From Aphanocapsa sp. GSE-SYN-MK-11-07L (GTDB lineage Bacteria; Cyanobacteriota; Cyanobacteriia; Thermosynechococcales; Thermosynechococcaceae): a stretch of DNA of 40,902 nucleotides. The stretch covers positions 1 to 40,902 of the forward strand of contig JAHHGS010000108.1 of NCBI GenBank assembly GCA_019359715.1, in the 5' to 3' direction. A program made the translations under genes and the position numbers. Below are positions 34,491-40,902 of the stretch, piece after piece (within the stretch, counting starts at the first letter, position 1; each line of letters starts with the position of its first letter). The notes under the pieces were generated by a model. That model was not told the origin of the DNA. It saw only the letters and a program-made list of their open reading frames with translations, and made no database searches.

Positions 34491-34587
34491 GCCCACATGG
34501 AGATCAAATCTTGCCAGAGCAGTCAAACCTTCTTCTAGAAAATTGTTCTTAATTTCGTCCAACTGAGCTTGTATTCAAGGTTCACCA

Positions 34588-36114
34588 ATGTATACCAACA
34601 CTCAAGTTAGGAGCAGTACGAAAGACGGCGTCCCCTCAGATGAAGTCTGGCAGAGCATTCTTAATCGGACAGTTGCAATTGGTTTAATCAGCTTGGTTTT
34701 GGTGCTGGGTTTGGGTCTAGTCCTAGGTAAAATTTCCCACATTGGGGTGTATGAAAAGCTGTTGATCATATCGCTTTTTATGTCTTGCGGTCTGCCTTTG
34801 TTCTGGAGGCTGACTACCGATACCCGTGAGTCAGAACAGACGCCACAGTTCTCTCCGCCTGCACCTAACTTTTTGCTCAACTGGGGAAGGATTCTCCTGA
34901 TCTGGGGAATATTGCTGGCGATTTTCTCACTTTTGATCAAATTTACGGAAAGCAGTGTTGAGAGTTACACCGAGAAGGGGATTACCCTCCACCTATCTAC
35001 TAATCTTTTGCTCTGCTGGGTGTTTATAGTGCCGCTTGTGGTCTATATAATGCATCCGACCCTTGTGTTTGCCTTGACTAGCTTGCAATCTGCACGCCAA
35101 GTCAGTAAGAAAACCGTGATTGCTGGAGCCAATCCGCTGTCTGAACATTTGGAAAGCCAAATCAAAAAGCTGGGGAATCTGCATTTGCAGTTTCAGGGCT
35201 ACTTTGATGATTGGGATGACGAGCGGAGCGCAGAGGACACAGCTGCTTCTGAAAAATCTCTACTTGGCTCTCTAGAACAATTGCCCACCTACGTAAAAGA
35301 CAACCAGGTGCAAGTTGTTTATATTGCTTTACCTAGTCGTCAGGAAGCTAAAATTAAGTGGCTCTTAGAACGACTGCAAGACACCACTGCTTGCGTTTAC
35401 CTAATCCCAAATCTGCCAACTCTGGCTACTCTAGGTTTGCCTTCGCTGGATTTACGGCAAACAAAAATCTACGGGATCAATGGTGTGCCAGCTTTGGCGC
35501 TGTGGGAAATTCCTTTCTCTAGCCTTCAGTCTGCACTTAAGCGATCGCTGGATGTTTGCTTATCTGGCTTGGCTTTGTTTGTCTTGTCTCCGGTGATGCT
35601 GCTGATTGCTCTCGGCGTTAGGTTGACTTCCCCTGGGCCAGCTTTATTTAAACAGCGGCGGCATGGCTTTAACGGACAGGAAATCCTCATCTATAAGTTT
35701 CGCAGCATGCGAGTAATGGAGAATGGCGATGCGGTTGTTCAAGCCAAGCGTAACGACTCCAGAGTTACGACTTTAGGAGCGTTTCTGCGCAGAACATCTT
35801 TAGATGAGTTGCCACAGTTTATCAATGTCCTGCAAGGGCGAATGAGTGTTGTTGGGCCACGCCCCCATGCCATTGCTCATAATGAGCAGTATCGGAAGCT
35901 AATTGGTGGCTACATGCTTAGGCACAAGGTGAAGCCAGGCATTACGGGTTGGGCTCAGGTGAATGGACTCCGTGGTGAGACAGATACTCTAGACAAGATG
36001 AAGCAGCGGGTGGACTACGACCTCTACTATTTGAAGAACTGGTCACTAGGACTAGACTTGCAGATTATTTTGAGAACAGCTCTCGTGTTTTTTCAGACCA
36101 AGAGCGTTTACTGA
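34588..36114 (+). CDS. WcaJ-like polyprenyl-phosphate sugar-1-phosphate transferase
   Basis: This 508-residue protein starts polysaccharide assembly by moving a sugar-1-phosphate (often glucose) from its nucleotide to undecaprenyl phosphate. It has four to five N-terminal membrane helices, a central Rossmann-like domain (about 165-300, [13 protein letters not shown]) and the catalytic bacterial sugar transferase domain from residue 318: [61 protein letters not shown] and GPRPHA, then [19 protein letters not shown]. All conserved parts are present. It is divergent from the export operon and lies downstream of an NtcA-type promoter. Confidence 0.95.
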   Translation: MYTNTQVRSSTKDGVPSDEVWQSILNRTVAIGLISLVLVLGLGLVLGKISHIGVYEKLLIISLFMSCGLPLFWRLTTDTRESEQTPQFSPPAPNFLLNWGRILLIWGILLAIFSLLIKFTESSVESYTEKGITLHLSTNLLLCWVFIVPLVVYIMHPTLVFALTSLQSARQVSKKTVIAGANPLSEHLESQIKKLGNLHLQFQGYFDDWDDERSAEDTAASEKSLLGSLEQLPTYVKDNQVQVVYIALPSRQEAKIKWLLERLQDTTACVYLIPNLPTLATLGLPSLDLRQTKIYGINGVPALALWEIPFSSLQSALKRSLDVCLSGLALFVLSPVMLLIALGVRLTSPGPALFKQRRHGFNGQEILIYKFRSMRVMENGDAVVQAKRNDSRVTTLGAFLRRTSLDELPQFINVLQGRMSVVGPRPHAIAHNEQYRKLIGGYMLRHKVKPGITGWAQVNGLRGETDTLDKMKQRVDYDLYYLKNWSLGLDLQIILRTALVFFQTKSVY

Positions 36115-36169
36115 GTGCATAGTGGTTTTGATTAAGGATCACGAGCAAACTGCTAAAGTTGACGCTGCC

Positions 36170-37210
36170 TTAATTCCTGCCAGTAAAAAGCTGCTTCATT
36201 TCTAGAGCCAGAAATCGATCGACGGCTTGATACATCCAATACATTGACAGCTTCGGGTCTGGGCTGGTTTTTTGGAAACCCAGCTTTAGCCCTAGCTCTT
36301 CGTAATTGGGGTGAATCACTAAAGTGTACATGTCACATAAATTCGGAAAGTCCTGGCTGATTTGAGTCAGAATTTGCTGGGAATCTTCTAAAAAAGAGAC
36401 TTGAGCGATTGTTTGGTAAGGGGCTTCAATCATCCAACTGCGGACAAAAACGGCTCGGCATTGGGCATCACCAGGTAGGGCGATCGCAAACGGGTCAACT
36501 TCACCGACCGCGCTCAGGTGCAAGCCCTTGCTCGGTGGGCTAAAGAATTTAATCTCCGACTCGCGCTGGACAGGATAGAGGGCATAGAATCCAACCGGAT
36601 TCTGGTTGTCGCAGCGGCGCAGCACCCGCATCCCCGTCGCATATTGGCTGGCCCAATCCCGCAGAATGTTGGCAATCCGGTAAGGCAGAGCATCGGTATT
36701 TCGGTTTAACCAGTTGTAGTTGCTGGCCAAAAGATTGGCGATCGGGATCGCATCAGAGCGGGGATCAAAGGGCTGAGGCTGCACTTGGGCGATCGCAATT
36801 TCATCATTGATCCTGCCTAAAAGCTCCGGTATGGGCTGAATTTCGATCTGGGTGCAGTTGCCATCAAACTGCTTTTTAATCAGTCCCAGCGCCGCCAGCT
36901 TATCGAGCATCATCCCAGAGGCCCGATCGCTGCCGTGATCGCGATCGGCGTAAAACAGTTCGGCCGCTTCTCGACAGCTACAGGCAACCGAGCCTAGCGG
37001 CAAGGTTAACTCGGTCAAGGGTGGGATTAAAGCTAATTTTTGGCTCTGATTTTGTTTCAGCAGCAAATAGAGCCAGAGTCTAACGAAGCATTCCGCCCGC
37101 CGTCGCGTCATACCCACCCGTTTCAGGAGCAGCGAAACGTACTGCTGCTGCTGCGCTTGAGCAAACCATTGTTCGAGGTAGTCGGGTTGGATCATTTTGA
37201 TGGGGTTCAA
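36170..37210 (-). CDS. Unrecognised protein, winged-helix-like N-terminus and GNAT-like C-terminus
   Basis: I do not recognise this 346-residue protein. Residues 30-130 look like a helical, winged-helix-type region (MTRRRAECFVRLWLYLLLKQ, then SDRASGMMLDKLAALGLIKK and a beta wing QFDGNCTQIEIQP). The C-terminal 130 residues end in a pattern reminiscent of N-acetyltransferases (TLVIHPNYEELGLKLGFQKT). There are no membrane helices or signal peptide. It stands alone on the minus strand between the sugar transferase and the lipid operon. A regulator that senses or modifies a small molecule is one possibility, but this is inference from the fold pattern only. Confidence 0.6.
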   Translation of the reverse strand: MNPIKMIQPDYLEQWFAQAQQQQYVSLLLKRVGMTRRRAECFVRLWLYLLLKQNQSQKLALIPPLTELTLPLGSVACSCREAAELFYADRDHGSDRASGMMLDKLAALGLIKKQFDGNCTQIEIQPIPELLGRINDEIAIAQVQPQPFDPRSDAIPIANLLASNYNWLNRNTDALPYRIANILRDWASQYATGMRVLRRCDNQNPVGFYALYPVQRESEIKFFSPPSKGLHLSAVGEVDPFAIALPGDAQCRAVFVRSWMIEAPYQTIAQVSFLEDSQQILTQISQDFPNLCDMYTLVIHPNYEELGLKLGFQKTSPDPKLSMYWMYQAVDRFLALEMKQLFTGRN

Positions 37211-37425
37211 ACCAAGCTCACTCAGATGAACTGAAAAGTTATCTATAGCCAGTATTCCCTGGCTAGGGCTGACTATAGCAGGTTTAGTTCAAAAACTTCG
37301 CTCTACTTCGATTGCCTTCGATCAACTTCTTGCTGCCTCGATCTGCTTTGGTCTAGCCGGGGCGGCTCATTTTCATTGCATAAACTCGGCTGGCAGGATA
37401 GCACTATCAATTCTGCGAGGTGTTT

Positions 37426-38040
37426 ATGCCCAGCCTGTATCAGTGCAAACCCGCATTTCAAACTTGCCTCCGGCCGGTTGTCAATCAACTGGCTGCCTGG
37501 AAAATCATCCCCAATCAAGTCACCCTCACCGCCGTGCTGCTCTCGGCGGCAGGCGGTCTAGCGATCGCCTGCTTCCCCCAAGCCCAGTGGCCGCTGGTTT
37601 GTTTACCCAGCATCTTGCTGGCCAGAATGGGGCTGAACGCCATCGACGGTATGCTCGCCCGTGAGCACAACCTAAAGAGCAATCTGGGCTGCGTGCTGAA
37701 CGAACTAGGAGATGTCGTTTCTGATGCCGCCCTTTATCTGCCGTTTAGTTTGCTGCCCGGCATCACCGCCGACTGGGTCGTGCTGGTAGTTGTGCTGGCG
37801 ATAATCACCGAAATGATGGGGGTTCTGGGGTTGGCGATCGCTCAACAAAGAGCCTACGACGGGCCAATTGGTAAAAGCGATCGAGCGCTAGTGTTTGGGG
37901 CGATTGCTTTAGTTTTAGGGCTAGGAGTCAACCCGGCTGGCTGGCTAAATCCAGTTTGGGCGATCGTAGTCGTGCTGCAAGTTTGGACAATCCTGAATCG
38001 GGTGCGAGTCAGCTTGCAGGAGGTGCAACCATGCAAATAG
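37426..38040 (+). CDS. CDP-alcohol phosphatidyltransferase family protein, YnbA-like
   Basis: From ATG 37426 (GAGG 5 nt upstream; an in-frame GTG at 37420 is less likely) it is 204 residues with about six membrane helices. The family motif is present in altered form: N71-AI-DG-ML-AR-x8-G88-CVL-N92-ELG-D96-VVSD100. The canonical D-x2-DG-x2-AR-x8-G-x3-D-x3-D has Asp where N71 and N92 stand. It should transfer a phosphoalcohol or phosphatidyl group from a CDP-lipid. The next gene, a CDP-lipid synthase, overlaps it by 10 nt. As I recall, E. coli YnbA has the same context and a similar motif. The product lipid is unknown. Confidence 0.85.
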   Translation: MPSLYQCKPAFQTCLRPVVNQLAAWKIIPNQVTLTAVLLSAAGGLAIACFPQAQWPLVCLPSILLARMGLNAIDGMLAREHNLKSNLGCVLNELGDVVSDAALYLPFSLLPGITADWVVLVVVLAIITEMMGVLGLAIAQQRAYDGPIGKSDRALVFGAIALVLGLGVNPAGWLNPVWAIVVVLQVWTILNRVRVSLQEVQPCK

Positions 38041-38987
38041 TCTTACCTCCCATCCCTGTGATGATTGCCCTGAGCGGAATTTATGGACTGTTGCTGATTG
38101 GGACTGGGATGATCTGCGGTCTGGTCTACACAAAGCCAGAGACAGACTACACCGAACTCAAAGACCGGATCAAATCCTGGTGGGTGATCGTGACGGTGTT
38201 CACCCTGACGCTAATTTTAAATTGCACCGCTGCCATTGTCCTATTTGGTTTGCTAAGTTTTTTAGCCCTCAAAGAATATCTTTCCCTGATTCCAACTCGT
38301 CAGGCCGATCGGCGAGTCCTGCTCTGGGCTTACCTGGCGATCGCCCTCCAGTATGCCTGGATTTTGATTGGCTGGTACGGCATGTTTCTAATTTTCATCC
38401 CAATTTATGTCTTCCTGTTCTTGCCAATGCGAATGGTGCTGATTGGCGAAACTCAGGGCTTTTTGCGGGCGATCGGCACCCTGCACTGGGGGCTAATGCT
38501 GACGGTGTACAACCTGAGTCATTTGCCCTATCTGCTAATGCTGCCGTTGGCGGGAAACCCGATTGCCGGTGGATCCGGCTTACTGGTCTACCTGGTCTTT
38601 CTAACCGAAATCAACGATATTGCCCAGTACATGACCGGCAAACTGCTGGGGCGACACAAGGTTGTCCCTACGATTAGCCCTGGCAAAACCCTAGAAGGTT
38701 TAGGTGGTGGGATTGTGGTCACAACCCTGCTAGCGATCGCCCTTGCCCCTTGGTTGACTCCGTTTAGTCTGATCCACTCAATTTGTCTGGGTTTACTGTT
38801 GAGTTTGACCGGGTTTATCGGCGATGTGACCATTTCAGCCCTAAAGCGAGACTTGGGCATCAAAGACAGTGGCAATCTAATTCCCGGTCACGGCGGCATT
38901 CTGGATCGAATTGATAGCTTGACCTACACGGCCCCACTGTTTTTCCACTTCACGGTTTACTTCTACTACCAGGGGCAATTGCTGTGA
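38031..38987 (+). CDS. CdsA-like phosphatidate cytidylyltransferase, YnbB-like
   Basis: From ATG 38031 (AGGAGGT at 38018-38024) the product is 318 residues with about eight membrane helices. The CDP-diacylglycerol synthase signature is intact at the C-terminus (SALKRDLGIKDSGNLIPGHG then GILDRIDS). It would make CDP-diacylglycerol or a similar activated lipid from CTP and phosphatidate at the inner membrane. It overlaps the CDP-alcohol transferase by 10 nt and the acyltransferase by 4 nt. The dedicated pairing suggests it supplies this pathway rather than acting as the main cdsA of the cell. Confidence 0.92.
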   Translation: MQIVLPPIPVMIALSGIYGLLLIGTGMICGLVYTKPETDYTELKDRIKSWWVIVTVFTLTLILNCTAAIVLFGLLSFLALKEYLSLIPTRQADRRVLLWAYLAIALQYAWILIGWYGMFLIFIPIYVFLFLPMRMVLIGETQGFLRAIGTLHWGLMLTVYNLSHLPYLLMLPLAGNPIAGGSGLLVYLVFLTEINDIAQYMTGKLLGRHKVVPTISPGKTLEGLGGGIVVTTLLAIALAPWLTPFSLIHSICLGLLLSLTGFIGDVTISALKRDLGIKDSGNLIPGHGGILDRIDSLTYTAPLFFHFTVYFYYQGQLL

Positions 38988-39628
38988 AAAATCTGCTGCA
39001 ATGGCTGTTCTTTGGGCTGATTGTGCGGGTGGTGGTGCTGTTGGTGATTGGCTTGCGAATTCAGGGCAAGCAGCGTTTGCCAAAATCCGGGCCGGTGATG
39101 ATTGTCGCCAACCACAACAGCCATCTGGATACCTTGGTGCTGATGTCGCTGTTTCCGCTGCGGATGCTGAATCAGCTTCGCCCCGTAGCAGCAGAAGATT
39201 ATTTTCTAAATCAAAATCCCTGGCTAGCTTGGTTCGCCCTAGACATGATGAATATTATTCCGATCGCCCGTGAGGCAGGCTGCGATCGTCAGTTTCTCAA
39301 ACGCTGCGGTGCCGCCTTGCAAAATAACCAAATCCTCATCCTCTATCCAGAAGGCTCCAGAGGTGAACCAGAATGTCTGACCGAGTTCAAAACTGGGATT
39401 GCCCATTTAGCCAAGCATCACCCGCAAGTCCCAATCGTGCCGATTTTTCTACAGGGTCTAGGCAAAGCCTTACCCAAAGGTGAAGCCTTACTCGTTCCTT
39501 TCTTTTGCGATGTTCTAATCGGTGAACCGCTGTACTGGACGGGCAGTAAATCGGGGTTAATGCATTTGCTGACGGAGCGCTTCCAAGCTCTGGCCGCCAG
39601 CGGCAATTTCCCGATTTGGGAAGCGTGA
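38984..39628 (+). CDS. PlsC-like 1-acylglycerol-3-phosphate acyltransferase
   Basis: The 214-residue protein has an N-terminal membrane helix and the acyltransferase motifs NHNSHLD (HX4D, H44-D49) and YPEGSRGEPE (EGSRG 123-127). It starts with GTG at 38984, overlapping the previous stop by 4 nt (GTGA). It should put an acyl chain onto a lysophosphatidic-acid-like acceptor or onto the novel lipid product. With the cytidylyltransferase it could form a local route from lysophosphatidate to CDP-lipid. Acceptor and acyl donor are not shown. Confidence 0.9.
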   Translation: MKNLLQWLFFGLIVRVVVLLVIGLRIQGKQRLPKSGPVMIVANHNSHLDTLVLMSLFPLRMLNQLRPVAAEDYFLNQNPWLAWFALDMMNIIPIAREAGCDRQFLKRCGAALQNNQILILYPEGSRGEPECLTEFKTGIAHLAKHHPQVPIVPIFLQGLGKALPKGEALLVPFFCDVLIGEPLYWTGSKSGLMHLLTERFQALAASGNFPIWEA

Positions 39629-39667
39629 AAGAACTGATTTTGTTTGAACCGACCTGAAAACTTTTTA

Positions 39668-40537
39668 ATGATGGAAATTAACATGCTGCAAAAAACCTTG
39701 CCTACCTACGAAACCCTCATGCGTCCGCTGCCTCGTTTCAGTTTTAAAGCCTGGTATTACGGCTTAATGAACCTCTCGCTGCGCAGTCTGGGGCGACTCT
39801 CGCAAGGGGTGAAAATTGGCTACAAATATGGGTTTGATTCTGGGGTAATGCTGGAATATGTCTACCGCAATCAACCCAGTGGCATCACGCCGATCGGTAA
39901 ACTGATTGATTGGTTTTACCTCAATTCTCAAGGCTGGTGTGGAATTCGTAACCGAGCTGAGCTATTAAAAACAACCTTGCGGCAAACGCTGCAAACCCAC
40001 CAACAGCAAGGCATCACCTGCGTTTTACTGGACGTTGCCTGCGGCGGTGGGCGCTATGACCTGGAAGTATTAAAGCAATTTCCGGCTGAGTCTTTTCGGG
40101 CTACCCTCAGAGATTACAAACCAGAAAATGTTGCTAAAGCTCAGCAATTGAGCGATCGCCTGGGCGTGTTTGCCAACATTGAACAAGCCGATGCTTTTAG
40201 CGATGCCGATTTAGACCGAGTTCAACCTCGTCCCACCATTGTTTTGGTTTCGGGATTACATGAGATTTTGCCGAATGATGACTTAATTCGCCATCATTTT
40301 CAGCAGCTTTATCGGATCATGCCATCCCCAAGTACCCTGATTTTCACGATTCAGCCCTACCACCCCCAGCTAGAGCTAATTGCCCGCGTCTTGCCTTCCC
40401 ATACCGGGCAACCTTGGGTGATGCGCCTGCGCTCTTGGCCACTCATTCAGCAGTGGGCCACAGCCGCTGGGTTCAAAAACCTACGAGTGCAAATGGAACC
40501 CAACGGCATTTTTGGCGTGGTGACTGCTCAAAAATAG
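39668..40537 (+). CDS. SAM-dependent methyltransferase, YnbC C-terminal-like
   Basis: From ATG 39668 it is 289 residues. ATGs at 39671 and 39683 are alternatives, and a TTG at 39644 is less likely. The SAM-binding motif VLLDVACGGGRYD is at about 119-131. Before it is a conserved block, GYKYGFDSGVMLEYVYRNQP with GKLIDWFYLNSQGWCGIRNR. I associate this block with PF12147-type methyltransferases and with the C-terminal half of E. coli YnbC. It lies 39 nt after the acyltransferase as the last gene of the lipid operon. Methylation of the lipid head group is a reasonable inference. A hairpin follows the stop. Confidence 0.85.
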   Translation: MMEINMLQKTLPTYETLMRPLPRFSFKAWYYGLMNLSLRSLGRLSQGVKIGYKYGFDSGVMLEYVYRNQPSGITPIGKLIDWFYLNSQGWCGIRNRAELLKTTLRQTLQTHQQQGITCVLLDVACGGGRYDLEVLKQFPAESFRATLRDYKPENVAKAQQLSDRLGVFANIEQADAFSDADLDRVQPRPTIVLVSGLHEILPNDDLIRHHFQQLYRIMPSPSTLIFTIQPYHPQLELIARVLPSHTGQPWVMRLRSWPLIQQWATAAGFKNLRVQMEPNGIFGVVTAQK

Positions 40538-40902
40538 CAGCGGTGTAAATTTCTGTCTTCCAGCGTGAATCGGGTTTCACGCTGGAAGTTCAGGTTATAC
40601 AGAAAAATCGCGATCGCCCATTGAAGATGACTAAAAATAATTTATTGATTTTCAAAATCAGAACAGCCAAGAGCTTCAGTTTGCGTGTAACGTCCCGATA
40701 ACTCATTAATTTGCAATCAAGGTTTCTAGCCAAATCGAGCTTGCGGTATCTGAAAGCTGCAAATTAGCAGGCAACAGGGTTGTGTTGCAAAAAGAATGAA
40801 TTGGAATCAACTTGCATGAAGGAAGTCGGGATCAAACAGCAACTCCGAAGATTTGATGGATGAAAGAGATCTGTCCCAAGACATCCCCTTTTTCCACCCC
40901 TT
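40538..40902. other. Non-coding end of window
   Basis: Apart from the terminator hairpin at 40557-40588, I see no gene, repeat or known site in these 365 nt. A promoter for a gene beyond the window could lie here. Confidence 0.5.
40557..40588 (+). terminator. Terminator hairpin of the lipid operon
   Basis: A perfect 13-bp stem (CTTCCAGCGTGAA / TTCACGCTGGAAG) with a 6-nt loop lies 20 nt after the methyltransferase stop. No strong T run follows, so termination may be partial or the hairpin may protect the 3' end. Confidence 0.7.

Larger units (their letters stand above)
33658..34587. other. Large divergent regulatory region of the polysaccharide locus
   Basis: About 930 nt without a gene lie between the minus-strand export operon and the plus-strand WcaJ-like gene, and they are AT-rich relative to the genes. 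Seen in it are a direct repeat AGCA(A/G)CTTGAAG near 33711 and 33750, a consensus minus-strand -10 (34030-34035), four CRP-like palindromes (34040-34131), an inverted repeat ACACTTG/CAAGTGT (34287-34293, 34308-34314), an NtcA box with -10 (34361-34400) and an inverted repeat ATGCTA/TAGCAT (34471-34490). The leaders would be about 370 nt (minus) and 180 nt (plus). Confidence 0.75.

Noticed and set aside
38000-38040. A longer cytidylyltransferase reading frame starting at 37956.
   Set aside because: The ATG at 38031 has a strong AGGAGGT site and the added residues are unlike the family. The extension only shadows the previous gene.

Overview
The window is cyanobacterial chromosomal DNA. The palindrome GCGATCGC and its core recur throughout both coding and non-coding sequence, and several genes belong to families that I know mainly from cyanobacteria: the DUF6888/DUF6887 pair, an RNB protein resembling Zam, and an acpP-fabF-transketolase operon. 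No tRNA, rRNA, CRISPR array or insertion sequence is visible. I cannot name the genus.

Layout. (1) 1-7544 holds mostly plus-strand accessory genes: a small helical protein, a membrane-anchored diheme cytochrome c, a DUF3696-type ATPase coupled to a PIN-like nuclease, a secreted glycoside-hydrolase-like protein, the DUF6888/DUF6887 pair, a TolB-like lipoprotein and an M61 protease with a PDZ domain. A small secreted protein lies on the minus strand. (2) 7731-11267 (minus) is the housekeeping operon acpP-fabF-tkt. (3) 11828-14915 (plus) is an RNB-family protein whose catalytic aspartates look lost, overlapping a DUF4436 membrane protein. (4) 14977-20730 (minus) is a complete dTDP-L-rhamnose operon in the order rfbC, rfbD, rfbA, lyase-like gene, rfbB. 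(5) 21105-36114 is an extracellular-polysaccharide locus of the Wzx/Wzy type. It has an SGNH esterase (plus), then a long minus-strand run: acetyltransferase, Wzx flippase, pyruvyl transferase, three GT4 glycosyltransferases, Wzy polymerase, Wzc co-polymerase/kinase and a split Alg13/Alg14-like glycosyltransferase. The initiating phosphoglycosyl transferase (WcaJ-like) is divergent on the plus strand. (6) 36170-37210 (minus) is an unrecognised protein. (7) 37426-40537 (plus) is a tightly coupled lipid operon of CDP-alcohol phosphotransferase, CdsA-like cytidylyltransferase, PlsC-like acyltransferase and methyltransferase, which resembles the uncharacterised E. coli ynbABC genes.

How they work together. 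Rhamnose activation (region 4) probably feeds the polymer built in region 5. WcaJ loads the first sugar on undecaprenyl phosphate, the glycosyltransferases extend it, the acetyl- and pyruvyl-transferases decorate it, Wzx flips it, and Wzy with Wzc polymerises it. No Wza-type outer-membrane exporter lies in the window.

The most striking non-coding signal is the ~930 bp divergent region 33658-34587. It carries four CRP-like palindromes (TGTGA-N6-TCACA type) in a mirror-symmetric array with centre spacings of 22, 32 and 22 bp, next to a consensus minus-strand -10 box. About 230 bp further on is a perfect NtcA box (GTA-N8-TAC) 20 nt upstream of a TAN3T -10 box facing the WcaJ gene. This suggests that carbon/cAMP and nitrogen signals meet at the polysaccharide switch. 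The best candidates for undescribed biology are this regulatory region, the ynbABC-like lipid operon, the ATPase/PIN pair and the degenerate RNB protein.
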